From assembly GCA_014155875.1 (NCBI GenBank), contig JACEFZ010022396.1, positions 1 through 64,000 of the forward strand: a stretch of 64,000 nucleotides of DNA, written 5' to 3'. The stretch is from Cepaea nemoralis (Eukaryota; Mollusca; Gastropoda; Stylommatophora; Helicidae). Positions 11,600-22,869 of this stretch are shown here, one piece after another. A program made the position numbers and the translations under genes. The first letter of the stretch is position 1; each line of letters starts with the position of its first letter. The notes under the pieces were generated by a model that ran no database searches, had not been told where the DNA came from, and saw only the letters and a list, made by a program, of their open reading frames with translations.

Positions 11600-12646
11600 T
11601 TAATTTTGTAAGTCAGTATAACTTGTTTCTGTATCTGACTTAGTTACAGCGTTGACCATGTGTGTTTCATTCCAGGCTTTTATGTTGTCGTCTGTACAAT
11701 CTTTCAATGCATCAAGACATCCTAAAATAAGATCTGTACAAGGATCTTGGAGGATAGCGCATGTAAATGTGCCGGTAAGGAACGGGGTATTGATATGCGC
11801 TTTTGCCAGTGGATATTTCTCGATGGTGCCCGAGAAAGTACGGCATTTGACAAATTCACCCGTATAATCTTCTGTTCTAGCAAGTTCTCTCCTTAAACCC
11901 AGTATAGTACTGCCGCTATCAACTAAGCATTGGCATGGTTTACCATTGACCTGTGCATCGTAGAACTTAAGGTTACCTCTGGAGGCACATACTGCATTGG
12001 CTTCTTCATTTGAACATGATATTACGTGTCCACATTTCAATCTCCCCTCCGCATGAAACTGGTGGCATACTTTGCACGTCTTAAAGTCTAAAAAATCGGT
12101 TACTGATGATACATTCTGACATTCATTCGTTGGCAATACATTGACAAGTTCGGGATCTATGTCACTCTCATCGTCTGATGATGTATCGATGAGGGCTGCG
12201 TTGTTTGCCTTCATTCTCTGTCTCCCAAGACATTTATTACTATAATGACCATAACTTGAACAAAAATAACATTTTACAGCACGTTTAAACGATGATCTTC
12301 TGCTTTCTTGCTTCTTTAACACTTGTTCTAGGTGTGACGGATATGTGGGGTTCTTATCACACATCGAATAAGTTGGGTGAAAAAGATTGCAATAATTACG
12401 TCGAGGTGGTTTCTGAGGTGTTTTGTCATTTTTACTGTAGTCTTTCTGTTTGTAGGATCTATCAGGGACTTTATTTGCAAAAGCTGTAATTTCTGTGTCA
12501 TATGATGTAGTTTTAAATATCTCCCGATTAGAGGAAAAATAAGCTGACCCCCGTTTCTCTAATTGTTGAATGGAATCAATATCTGACTGTTGTAAGAATT
12601 TAGCAAAAGGGGTAGGCACTGTAGAAACAACTTTGTCCATTACCAT
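11600..12646 (-). pseudogene. Nucleocapsid knuckle and aspartic protease of the Gmr1-like element
   Basis: 348 codons. CYFCSSYGHYSNKC (about residue 125) is a perfect C-x2-C-x4-H-x4-C knuckle for RNA binding. CLVDSGSTILGL (about residue 237) is the retropepsin active site, DSG with hydrophobic flanks. ILGCLDAL near residue 305 resembles the second hydrophobic-Gly protease motif. A single stop separates it from the integrase zinc domain in the same frame, with no RT between them. Confidence 0.8.
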
Positions 12647-12744
12647 TAGCTCTTCTAGTTTTTCATAGCTTGTTACCTACTTTAGCCGCCTTAGTCCATT
12701 TTTTAAATGTGCTCTGCACGTTAGAAATGTAGTCTAGGAACGTT

Positions 12745-13410
12745 TCAGATTGCTTTTGGTTTAATCTGTGAGAATTGAATTTGGTAACCAGTAGCGTCCA
12801 AAAGAAAATGTTGCATTATCCTATCGTGTATGTACTGGTAATTGTTTCTAAGATCTGTAGGTATGGATTCTATTACTTTTAAAGGCTCCCCACTCAGGTT
12901 TCTCATGTAAATCATTGCCCAATCCTCTAAAGGTATTTTCTGTGTTTTTAGTTGGAACTCTATATTTTCAGTCCATGCGCTGATTGAATCACCTACAGTG
13001 TATGGTTTAATAAGGCCTTTGTACTTACTAAATTTGTTCTGTTCTTCTTGGCTCTTTTGTTTGCTAGAGGCTATTTGTATGTTAGAATCTACCTCCATTT
13101 CTTTCATCTTTAGTCTAGTTTCAGAATCTACTTGTATCTGCTTTTGTTTGGTGGCCTCCTCGATCTCTTTCATTTCTTTTTGATGTTGCCTTTCTAATGC
13201 TCTTTCATCTCTATCAAGAGCCGCTTTTCTTTCTGTTTCTTCTTTCTGTAAAGCCGCTTTCTTTTCCATGCGTGCTATTTCTTCCTTATACTTTTGATCC
13301 GCCCATTTTTCTAACTTATCTCCAGTGTGGCCCATTGCGATGCCCGCCTGGATACATTCATTTAGTGACGCCATTTTGTGGCGTAATGTTAGTTCACAAT
13401 GATAATACAA
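12745..13410 (-). pseudogene. gag of the Gmr1-like element
   Basis: 221 codons. The natural start is probably the internal ATG of MASLNECIQAGIAMGHTG, about 12 residues in. Residues 35-125 are a highly charged Lys/Glu coiled coil (EEIARMEKKAALQKEETERK onward). This is followed by a gag matrix/capsid-like segment with YTVGDSISAWTENIEFQL and WAMIYMRNLSGEPLKVI. It would form the particle shell. The next frame, with the nucleocapsid knuckle and protease, is shifted relative to this one, either by decay or by a programmed frameshift. Confidence 0.75.
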
Positions 13411-14493
13411 TAATATGCACAGAATAGTTTACAATGATGTGTTAGTAAATGTACATCTTTCGCTGGAAAAGAAGATGCATGATTAAGTTAGAGCATACCA
13501 AAATATTCGGAAAATATACTCATCTAATTTGTTGGACAGTACTGTACTTGGGATGTTCCACCGCAGTCTTTCACACTACACACTGGTTTGATGTGATAAC
13601 ACACGGGCTGCGTTCTGGTTAGTAGAGCAGCAAAAATTAGACACACGCTTAAGTTGTAAATACAAGCTCACAATTCATCATATTCTATCAAATATTTCAT
13701 ATTTCATCAAGTTGTTAATATAATCTTATATTTCATGCGACTGGTGAATGAGAATGTGCTAAATAGTGATAAATGGTATTAATGATGAATGATATGATCG
13801 TCTGAATGATTGTTAGATGATAAATGAGATGATTAGTCGTATGGCCGTCAATGTCGTCTTGTCTTCGCTGTTTGACTCTGGCGAACCTTCGTTCTAGGCT
13901 GCAGTTCGTCGCTAATCTATTTACTAATTTCGTAGAATGGTGACATTGATGGCTGTATCACACGCAATGAAATGTACACGGTGGTTACGATGTTAACGTT
14001 CACTGATGATTTTATACATTTCAATTGCTCTTAGTATAATACCACACTTTCTAAATAATATTGGTAGAATTTCACACTTTACCGATCTAATTTGACTCAA
14101 TTGTGGTTCATACTCCACAAATTGGCGATCGTATAATTCACCACAAGAAAAAAGAATTTATAGCATGTATCACAATAAATTTGTATTACTTTGCAATATA
14201 TCACACATCAATAATGTTGAAAAGTGCATTGAATTAATTCTGGTACAGAATTGTTTTATCAATCGATAGCTAGCGTTCGTTCAGTGGTTTATAATACCAC
14301 TTGCATGTTGGCGTTAACTGCTCGTTGAATATTACTACAACTGCCTGCTATGACTGCTCAGAAACGTTCACTGAAATCTGACAGTAATTGTACTGCTGGC
14401 GTTCGTTCAATGTGTTCTGACACCAATTCAGGGTCTACTGGTGTTTATTCCCTGTGTTCTCACACTAATTCACCGATGGCGTTGATTCATTGA
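13411..14493 (-). other. Leader of the Gmr1-like element
   Basis: About 1.1 kb between the primer-binding motif and gag without an open frame. Short GTTCGTTCA and CACCAATTC phrases recur around 14270-14520, suggesting diverged local repeats. It probably holds packaging and translation signals, but none is recognisable. Confidence 0.45.
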
Positions 14494-14507
14494 CCATTCT
14501 GACACCA
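14494..14507 (-). other. Putative primer binding site, tRNA-Leu type
   Basis: The minus strand reads TGGTGTCAGAATGG, starting 15 bases past the LTR end. It matches the 3' end of metazoan tRNA-Leu (which ends TGACACCA) over the first ten bases or so. The LTR at the left edge has the same motif. Confidence 0.5.
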
Positions 14508-14522
14508 ATTCGGGGTCTAGCC

Positions 14523-15119
14523 TGTCAGCGACTTGTGCGCTGCAGCTTTTCAAGACTCCGCTACTTTCGCACTGCACGAAATAACAATTCATGACATTTG
14601 CGAAAGGAATGCAATTTATTCAGAGCCGACATTTGAATGGCTCTACGAGCGTTAGGTTTCATCATTGTTACACAATATGAATACATCAACGTGATGATAG
14701 ATGATGCTAGCATTACACAATCTAAATGAACAGCCCTATGTTTGCCTATGGCCTAGAAAGCTATCGTATTGGTCAAGGATACGTCTGCCCTCTCTACCGT
14801 CTCCAGTCAGTCTGTCCCGCAACACATTGCGTGGACAAGCACGGACACTTTACTCTCCGTGCAGTAGCCCTTATTGCGTGCATGGTCTTGCTAGCACGCT
14901 GGCTGGTGAGTTCGAGTAACCCGCCATATCACGGTTACTCGCAAGGACAAGCTTGGGGAAAGCCCTCGCTCATCTGTACTCATCGACCTCTGGTCTGACA
15001 CAAATGTGTCTCATTGTGAGGCTACTAATAGTACTCGGTGTCTCTCTTCTGTCCGGTGTCTCCCTACTAGCCTAGTGTTAACTCATTACTTCTGTACGCC
15101 CTTATTGGGGATGCTGACA
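14523..15119 (-). repeat. 5' LTR of the Gmr1-like element
   Basis: 597 bp with termini TGTCAG at the left and CTGACA at the right, a 6-bp inverted terminus. An AATAAA is present on the minus strand near 14610, as expected for the LTR polyadenylation signal, and the primer-binding motif follows. No second copy lies at the other end of the element, so the 3' LTR has been lost or diverged beyond recognition by eye. Confidence 0.6.
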
Positions 15120-15670
15120 ATGTTCAACGTACGCAATTACGCGGCGCGGCATGGATGGATTTCAAATAAATGCTTCTAATATTAAGCTTACAAGACACCT
15201 CTGTTGTAGAAATGTGCAGCCCTGATGATGCCATGTGTGGGACTTGAATTATGTCATTATGTAATCTGGATATCTGTGTAACACTGATGTAGGCTTGTAA
15301 TATTAGAGTGGGAAGTTATGTAGTAGCCTGCTGGTCCTGGGGTGATATACAACAGTCTGATGGAGCCATGAGGATGTCAGAAGTAGATAACTGATTCCAG
15401 GCTGCATGGACAATTCATAGAAGTTGATGCTCCCAGAGAAGGAAGGGACAGTGATGTCAATTCACTTCGCTAGTCTGCTGAGCTGAAGAAGGCAGCGAAG
15501 GAGCTGATTTGTGGGAGCAATAGTCATTGTTGTATTGATTGTAGGTTTAATCACCCCAAAGAGTGGGAATGGAGGGATGGAGCATGCTGTTGTTGACATG
15601 ATCATTAATTTATGTTTTCATTGATTATGTAGAATGTGTAATCAATGATGTTGTGTGCTTTTTGTTACAG
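15120..15670. other. Intergenic or intronic sequence
   Basis: No gene or repeat recognised. It ends in TTTTTGTTACAG, a good splice-acceptor-like tract. Confidence 0.35.
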
Positions 15671-16274
15671 GAAATGACCCTCCAACCATAGTTGTAGAGG
15701 AGACATTCCTGGGTTTCTGATCTGACCTATTGGTCGAGCTTCCCATATCTTCTCTACAACCCTCCTCCACACTCATGTTTATGCTTCTGTCTTTGAAGTT
15801 GTGGTTCTGCTATAGTAATGTATCCTGGTTAGTTTAAAGACCAGACTTTCTCTTGTGAATTTGGCACAATATACAGACTTGTCTGAGTTACAGGGATTCA
15901 CTTATATCTGGAGCCCAATCCACTGATTTCCGCTGTGAACTACAGGGGTCAATAGTGTTGTGTAGGGTGTCTCAAGGCAGTGGGTCTCGTCTCTGAACTG
16001 TGAGGCTCATCCTCAGATTTAAAGTCGTGTTCCTTTTATTTCTTAAAATAAAATGGTCTCTCAGTTGTCTAGTCCTGGTTAGCCGTAAAGGTATTGCCAC
16101 AAGGTACTTGGAGTGCACAACAGGCTCAGCTAAACTTGGCAGAGACCTGGCTATATGCTGCAGACTATCTATAAAATAGATTCTAATATGGGGTGGTGAT
16201 TGTCTTTGTTTATAGACCTCATACTCAATTATCCGCACAGTTTGAATATGTGCTACAGAGCTGGACAAAATAAA
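15671..16274 (+). other. Possible 3'-terminal exon of an unknown host gene
   Basis: A polypyrimidine tract and ACAG end at 15670. One frame then reads 15 residues (NDPPTIVVEETFLGF) before a stop at 15718-15720. An AATAAA lies at 16269-16274, about 550 bases on. The combination would suit a last coding exon and 3' UTR, but such signals are common by chance and no upstream exon was found. I do not recognise the peptide. Confidence 0.2.
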
Positions 16275-16630
16275 GATCCATTACTGTTGGTATTGATATA
16301 TTATGGTAAGTTTTTGTTGTTTAACTTGTGTTAATTACTGTTTATTCTCATGCATTGATACTGCTACAGAGCAGCTTGACATTTCATTGATTGGAATTAG
16401 AGAAAACATTCTAATTCTCTGATAAAAGTCCTGAGTTTCTTCTGATATCTGTAAACTATCCTTTTAAATGAAGTGGGCCTATATTATAGTGGTGATCTCT
16501 TTCTTCTTGTTATTCTTTTCTTCTCTGGCCCACAAGCAGTCAGCGTTGTGCATCCATTCATCTTTACACTACTGTAGGTGGAGAAATGAGTAAAATGAGA
16601 ATGAGTGTTCTCATTTATTTAATCCCCTTA
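16275..16630. other. Intergenic, no gene seen
   Basis: AT-rich sequence up to the start of the D remnant. No coding frame or RNA gene recognised. Confidence 0.35.
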
Positions 16631-16939
16631 TTCTCCTTTTTTATACCCATTTTAATTAAGATGCAAAGAAAATGCACAGACATATTAATGAGTTGACAAG
16701 AAGAAAACTAAGAGTAATCGAAGGATGTTTGAAATAAAGAAACATCAAACATATTATTGGAAGAAAGTGCTATAATAAAGAAATAGAACGAATATATAAG
16801 AGAGTTATATGATATACACAGAGTAGAATTAACAGAAGAAAGTAACTTAGAAGGTCCACTTCTATTTAAAAATGAAGTCATTGGTGCTATCAAACACATG
16901 AAGCAAGGAAAAACAGCTCGGCCAAATGGAATCATAGAA

Positions 16940-17223
16940 TTGTTTTTCTTTTAATGTTTGCGCTCCTCACTTTGAACTCAAGCGTAGTCCATACACACAA
17001 CTTCTAGTAGAGCTGGACTGAATTTTGCATGTGAATTAGCTTTCCCTATTAACAGTGTCCCTCACCATCAGGTGAACCCACTCCGATTTCAGATGTACTT
17101 GTAATTTATGTTCCCAAGCCAAGGACAATTGGTCAACAATTTATTCCAGCTGCCCGGTGTAGGGGTATCAGCACACCGGATGTTTAAGAACATGCGTTCT
17201 GATCCATTGGGAATGCTGACCTA
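16940..17223 (-). mobile_element. Unclassified 284-bp insertion in the D relic
   Basis: Flanked by CATAGAA at 16933-16939 and 17224-17230. The minus strand ends in an A-rich tail (ATTAAAAGAAAAACAA), consistent with a minus-strand retroposon. I see no tRNA-like head or coding frame. It may be a SINE or a short 3' LINE end. Confidence 0.45.
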
Positions 17224-17238
17224 CATAGAAGAATTCGA

Positions 17239-17731
17239 GACGTGGCCCATCTTCAACCAGTTTCTATAATTTTCTGTTGATTATGAAGCATATATTCCAG
17301 GGAATAAATGAAATGGTTTCCCCTTGCCTACCACCAGTTTGTGTATAGTTAAACTCCATGGGGGTGGGGGGCGCTAAGAGGCGGTAAAGTGTGAAATTCA
17401 AGCCCCGGTGTGGGCTGGGATTTTTTCACGTGGACTTCTAGTAACAAAATTTCCCCTGGTCTCTGGGTAGTGAGATCGGACGCCCGTGTTTATTGTTGCG
17501 CATGTAAAAAATCCCTTGGCAGTTGGAAATCAAAACAGAGTAGCCTAACACCGCTGCCTGGGCAAAATTATGAGTTCAAAATATACCCAAAGTATTTCAG
17601 GATCCTCGCCGGTGTCACAGAGTTTGTGCACTGAGCTGAGATTCTCCAAACTCAGGCTTGAGTTAGGAGTAGAACGGAGCACTTATGGGTTACACCCTTG
17701 TGCCATGATGTTGATTCGTCGACTAAACTAA
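17239..17731 (+). mobile_element. Composite insertion ending in SINE family S2
   Basis: Flanked by ACATAGAAGAATTYGA at 17223-17238 and 17732-17747. The right part, from about 17357, is a tRNA-derived SINE: TTCAAGCCCC is box-B-like, the body contains CTCTGGGTAGTGAGAT and AGCCTAACACCGCTGCC, and it ends in CTAAACTAAAC. The same SINE occurs in reverse at 58.4-58.8 kb. The left ~115 bases match nothing else I recognise. Confidence 0.65.
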
Positions 17732-18110
17732 ACATAGAAGAATTTGAAGTACTGGGAAAATTTGGAGATCAAATATTAACTAAAATCTTGAATGATATTT
17801 GCAACAGTGGATACATACCTAGTGATATTATGAAATATATATTTATAGCTCTAACAAAAAGATAAGGAGAAAAGAATATGAAGAATTCCATACACTCAAC
17901 CTCATAAACAATGTCACCAAATGTCATCTACTGAGAATTATGAGAACAAAAATGGAAATAAAGATGGAAACCGGTGAAGCATAGTATGGTGGACCTATAT
18001 ATTGGAAAAAAACCACTTTTCGATATACAACAATTAAAATTCAAGCCACTATGTCAACGTCTCAAGGGGTTAGAAGATGGGTTCAGACAGGCAGATGGTG
18101 CGAGCGCAGA

Positions 18111-18540
18111 TGAGGCTTAAACGCATAAACATATTAGGTATATTTATTTACAAACCTCATCAGGTAAATATCACAAGATTACATTAGCATTACATAAACG
18201 AATCAATATCACTCCTCTCGCACCAATCCTCTCAATATTCTCACACGATCCTCGCGCTCTGATCACAGCTAAGCGCACTCGTTTCAAGCTTCGCACACAA
18301 ACGCACGTCTAGTAGCGGTCACATTCATTTGCACTGAAGTCTAAATGTAAGTCTATTCTGTCTCTCCACTCAGTCATGCATCTTCTCTCAGTCGTGTCCA
18401 AACGCCCGTCTGACTTCCCCTCTACCGTCCGGTGGTCACGAGGTCCTGGACCCTCGTGCAATCCGTGGGAAGTCGTACTGTCACGTCTGTCTCGCACTCG
18501 CCTGGTTGGGGCTAGGCGTACTGCGTAATTCTGTCCAAGG
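18111..18540. other. Unassigned stretch before the Penelope-like element
   Basis: No gene recognised. It has GC-richer parts and a TTATTTACAAACC motif (AATAAA on the minus strand). It could be the 5' non-coding part or pseudo-LTR of the Penelope-like element, or an unrelated LTR fragment; I found no defining ends. Confidence 0.3.
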
Positions 18541-18618
18541 TGAACCTGTCACTCAAAGGGTACAGTCCTGTCTCTACTGTCCTAAGCTTCTAGACTGTTC
18601 TACCCCCATCCTCACCCC

Positions 18619-20044
18619 ATGTCCCTATGTCTGTCCTCTGTTATGTCCTGTCAGGACCTTGACACACTACGACACTCCAACCTTTCCACAGAGGAACAAC
18701 GGGCACTCACACAGTTGAAACGTCGTGAGGACATAGTTATCAAGCCTGCCGACAAGGGAGGGGTGATAGTGGTTTGGAGGAAAGACTTGTATATACATGA
18801 AGACAAAAAGCGACTTGGGGATGCAACCTTCTACAGACCACGGGCACAAGATGGGACGGTCAGTAACAACACCCAGGTCAAAAGCATGACTAACACCATC
18901 ATCCAGCAAGGCCTTTTGCTCAGCTCTGCCACCTCGCTGATCATCCACGATACTTGCTTGTGCAAACCCGCTTTTTATATGTTGCCTAAGACACACAAGC
19001 CAGGCAACCCAGGCAGACCTATAGTCTCGGCCTGCTCTTGTCCTACTAAACGTATTTCAGAGTTCCTAGACAGCATATTTCAGCCGTTGGTTGCTAGTCT
19101 CCCTTCGTATATATCAAAGACACCAACCACGCTATCTCTATCTTCGATTCCATCAGTTTCACAACTCCTTCTTAGTACATCTTCACTTTAGATGTGACTT
19201 CACTCTACACTCCATTCCCCAATCTTAAAGTCTTGGAATTTTTCTTGGAGAAAAGGCACAACCCCACCATAGCCACTGGACCATTGCTGCGTCTTGCAGA
19301 GTTAGTCCTCAACTTCAACTCATCTGAGTTCAATGGGGACTACTTCGACCAGATTAGCGGGGTGGCCATAGGTACTAAGATGGTCCCAGTTATGCCTGCC
19401 TCTTCATGGGCTATCTGGAGCACCAGGTATGGAGTCAATACACCGGTTTGCTCCAGGAGCTCTACAGGAGGTACATTAATAACTGCTTGGGTGTTTCAGA
19501 CATGCCCCTGCCTGACTTCCAGAACTTCATTGCCGTTTTCTCCGACTTTCATCCCAGTATTAAACTTAGCTCCACCATTTCTTCGTCGACCGTCAACTTC
19601 TTAGACCTCACAGTCTCTTTAGGTTCTGCGGGTCTATGCACTGACTATCCAACTGACTCACACGAATTCCTTCTCTATACCTCCTCCCATTCTCCCTCAT
19701 GTAAGGGCTCTATTCCTTTCTTCCGTCTCGGATGGCTTTGCCAGGATAATAACAACTTCCATCAAAAAACCCACGAAATGCTTGATTTCTTTTGCCTTCG
19801 AGGCTATCCTGAGAATGTTCTATCTACAGCTCTTCACCGCTGCCAGTCTATCAGTCATGCCGAGGCTCTCTCCTCCAGGCCGAAACCACAAAATAATAGA
19901 CCTGTCCTCTCACTAACTTACCATCCCCGTAATATTGCTGCCAAGAATATCCTCCTGAGACATCTATCCATTCTCCAGGCGGGCCCGACCACTTGTGATG
20001 TCTTCTCAGAGGCCCCCCCTGGTGGCATACAGGCGGAATCGTAG
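18619..20044 (+). pseudogene. PLE reverse transcriptase
   Basis: Three frames in sequence. The first (18619-19191) has EDIVIKPADKGGVIVVW and FYMLPKTHKPGNPGRPIVS, the PLE RT N-terminal blocks. The second (from 19188) has DVTSLY (motif A Asp kept) and FDQISGVAIGTKMVP (motif B). A frameshift near 19400 leads to the third (19406-20044) with ELYRRYINNCLG, where the expected catalytic Asp-Asp of motif C reads Asn-Asn, then SSTVNFLDLTVSL and LRGYPENVLSTAL. PLE RTs are related to telomerase RT and prime from a nicked target. Confidence 0.85.
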
Positions 20045-20516
20045 TCTCAGGGATGTGCTGGTCCATAGCAGTCTATCCCAATCTCACAAGTTTCTTCCTG
20101 GCATGGTGGCTTGTCTTCGATCGCGTTGTAAGACCTGCCCACATGTACTTCAAACCCAGAGTCTGGCATTCCCTAAGACGACTTTCCACATCCGTGAGGG
20201 TTTCTCATGCTCGAGTCACAACGTTATCTACGCGATTACTTCCACACGTTGTGACATGAGATATGTCAGGAAGACAGGCTTACGTCTTGCTGACAGATTT
20301 AGGCAAAATCTCTCTGATATCAACAGTGGCGCTCAGAAACCAGCATCCATGCACTTCGACAATCCTGACCACTGTGGCGTGGCCGACATACTGGTCATGG
20401 CCATCAAATCATGCGCATCCTACGAATGGGATCGTGAGACGTTGGAAAACAATCTCATTTTCCAGTTGGGTACACTCTCCCCTCACGGCCTCAATGTTCA
20501 ACACAGTTTCATTTAG
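19995..20516 (+). pseudogene. PLE Cys-rich linker and GIY-YIG endonuclease
   Basis: About 170 codons, shifted relative to the RT frame. CLRSRCKTCPHV is the Cys-rich motif seen between RT and nuclease in PLEs. HNVIYAITSTRCDMRYVRKT corresponds to the GIY-YIG core, with YVRKTG where family members usually have YIGETG, so the Gly and Glu are lost. LADRFRQNLSDI keeps the catalytic-helix Arg. The frame ends naturally at HSFI. The nuclease would nick the target site; the substitutions suggest loss of function. Confidence 0.8.
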
Positions 20517-21090
20517 CTTCCAAACCCGACCCACTCCCACCCTTAGTTGTATAGTCCACTAACATGGTAGTTGCATGTCCTTTGTAAGGAAGTTGTAGTC
20601 AACCGCAGCATTATTTTCGCGGTTTGGGATTTTTTGGCAGTTTTACTTTCAGTGGTGTGCAATAGTTTTCTGAGCGTCTGCTACTCATGCCTGTCTGTGA
20701 GGACCAACACAATGAAATCTTTCGCAGCTGTGTTTCGAGCGCTGAACGAGAATTGCTAATTGCAAACTGCGTCCGTGACATCATTGTCAATCCCAATTTT
20801 TACTCTTCCACTCACATGGGCGCCACTTCACCCCCACTCCCTTCCCGCTTATTCTCCTGCCCAGCGGCTTAGCCAATAACTGAGCTTCTGATGGTATTGG
20901 CCTTTGACCTATTGACCATCCGGTTCATACAATCCACTAATAGTTATCTAACGCGCGCCAGTCGCTCCAAGCTAGGATACAGATTCAGATAAGTACCCTT
21001 AATATTGTCATGCAGAGTGTTTCATGTAGTTTTGTGTCGGTTTGTGTTTGTTTGGTCTGTGCTTGTAATGGTGTTTCAATAAAGCTCACA

Positions 21091-21314
21091 ATCTACTTCT
21101 CATTTTTTGGTGATTCATTCTAAACCATGTAAAAGTATCTCTGAGTTTTTGTTTTAACTTCAGCAGCTGGAAACATGGCAGGTATTTATATTGAATGTCG
21201 GACTAAATCACACTCTCAGTTTGGTAATGTTGAATATTTTACTACACCATTTATTTATCGTTTAATGGTGTTGAATATCGTCACACTATCTCACTTGCGG
21301 GGAAGGAGGGGGGG
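21091..21314. other. Short intergenic spacer with a G tract
   Basis: No gene. A G-run at about 21306-21320 leads into the SINE. Confidence 0.4.
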
Positions 21315-21317
21315 GGG

Positions 21318-21605
21318 GGGTCTCGATGGCCAAGCAGCCTGCCTCACGTTCTGAAAATTGTGAGTTCGATTCCTGGCTCGGTCGTTCGGTTTACGGTTGT
21401 ATGCATTGTAAGTTAATATGTATTCATTGTAGTTTCCTCGGAACCCATGAGGGTCGTCGCTGGAGCTATGTAGTTTGTGCTCTGTGCTACGCTTTCGGCA
21501 GGATGCGCTGTGGTAAGTGACCCAGCAAATGAGATAAAACCCAGTGCGATGAAGTTGACCCTCTCTTTCAGTCCCACCCCACCGCCACTTATAGCAGTTT
21601 TAGAC
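21318..21605 (+). mobile_element. tRNA-derived SINE, family S3
   Basis: GATGGCCAAGCAGCCTG resembles box A and GAGTTCGATTCC (21361-21372) matches the RNA polymerase III box B consensus, about 35-40 bases apart. A body of about 230 bases follows. Such internal promoters drive pol III transcription of SINEs. Its 3' end and TSD are not clear. Confidence 0.6.
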
Positions 21606-22865
21606 AATATTTAAAAATTGAGTTTTTTTATTTACGATCCATCACAGTTGGATACAGCTTGACAAGACAAATCCATCGCAACGGTATCTCAACAAATATT
21701 GTTCACCAATTCTAAGCGGAGTTATTAATATTTTTGTGTTATGATCTACATTCAGGAAGTACAAAATGAATCAGAGGAAATAAGCAGTTCTGCTCACGGC
21801 ACCGTAAATTGGGAACTAAGAAATTCTGCCTTCTATTACTGTGGCATGTTTATTTTTAAATGATCTACATAGGTACAATATATCATTGTGTATGGGATGG
21901 TGAGGTCTAACTTGACTATTTTTAATAAGATGTGCAGTGAAATAATTAACAATTTAAAATGGCCACTAATTGTTTATTATTCATTAAAAGTCTGTCACAT
22001 TGCTAACGAACCTGGCAAGATGTATATTTTATTGTGCATTGTGGTAAAAGGAAGGTAAAGGTCGTATTCCTCTTTCCATAGGATGTCAAGAGGATCGACT
22101 TCATTGCACCAGGTTTCATTCCATATGACTTGGTCCCTTTCCACAGGGCGGCCTGCAGAAAGCATCGGAAAAATGCACACGAGTCTCCGAGTCTCTGACA
22201 AAAATGCTTGACTTTTAAGACTTTTCAATAAGATGTGCTGTGAAATAATTAAGAGTTAAAAATAGCTGCCCATTTGCATTAATTAAACGTCATGTGGAAT
22301 GTCCGTCGTTAGTGAAAGAACAATTTACGAAAATGTACGCATACTGTCTTAATGTACCTGCTGCATTGCGACAGCTTTCTCTTGTTGATTAAATATCATG
22401 CAATTATGTAAGTAAATAAGTTTGTAACTTCAGTAGTGATCTTTGTTGCTTACTACCTAGAAATGAAGATGCTGGAAATGATGTTGCTGAAAATGCTGGA
22501 AATTTCGAAAATCTGGGTCGCAAAATCGTGGGAAAGTTGGGAACTTCGTGGCGGGAAAAATTTTTTTTTTTTTTTGAAACTGGTGGCTGTGTGAAAAAAA
22601 AATTTATGGGGAAAAGTCGGGTAGAAAGAAAAAATGTTTTTGAAGAGCGTAAAATAGAAACGAAAAGTAATTAATGTATGTTGTGTGCTGGCTATGTGGT
22701 AATAGTATGAGTTGTAGGCATATTTTTGTTGTGTATGGATCCGGAATGTGAGTGAAGTGGGGTGTACAAGGAGTATACTAGTTAGTAATATATGGGTTGT
22801 TCATAAATGAAAATCTTAAATGTGTTGTATTGATAAGAGGGTATTAGTGGTTAAGTATTGTTTAG
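21606..22865. other. AT-rich region with one short direct duplication
   Basis: AATAAGATGTGC plus GTGAAATAATTAA occurs at about 21926 and again at 22229, bracketing some 300 bp. On the minus strand the bracketed part holds a 77-codon frame I do not recognise, with a possible acceptor (TTTCTGCAG) at about 22160. Evidence is too weak to call a gene. A T-run and an A-run lie at 22560-22605. Confidence 0.3.
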
Positions 22866-22869
22866 AGAG

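Larger units (their letters stand above)
9836..15119 (-). mobile_element. Gmr1-like Gypsy-superfamily LTR retrotransposon, internally deleted
   Basis: On the minus strand the order is 5' LTR (14523-15119), tRNA-Leu-type primer-binding motif, long leader, gag, zinc knuckle plus aspartic protease, integrase, then RT thumb and RNase H. Ordinary Gypsy elements place integrase after RNase H. Integrase between protease and RT is the arrangement described for Gmr1-like elements. Protease, integrase and RT-RNase H remnants share one reading frame, broken only by stops. The integrase core and the RT active site are deleted and no 3' LTR is visible, so the copy is dead. Confidence 0.8.
16631..18110 (+). 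pseudogene. Family D LINE RT relic, split by two insertions
   Basis: RT fragments on the plus strand. NEVIGAIKHMKQGKTARPNG (about 16870-16930) is the block before RT motif A. After the insertions it resumes as EFEVLGKFGDQILTKILND and SGYIPSDIMKYIFIALTKR (17741-17860), then LINNVTKCHLLRIMRTKME. The reading is broken by stops and frameshifts. The host sequence reads straight through if the two insertions (16940-17223 and 17239-17731) and their duplicated targets are removed. Confidence 0.7.
18541..21090 (+). mobile_element. Penelope-like element (PLE), defective
   Basis: A plus-strand element with the PLE architecture: RT, a Cys-rich linker and a C-terminal GIY-YIG endonuclease, followed by a 3' non-coding part with AATAAA at about 21078. 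Several frameshifts divide the ORF. The RT catalytic pair is mutated. No terminal repeats or TSD were found by eye. Confidence 0.85.

Noticed and set aside
14701..14998. Frames of 72-90 residues as a small gene
   Set aside because: They lie inside the LTR of the Gmr1-like element.
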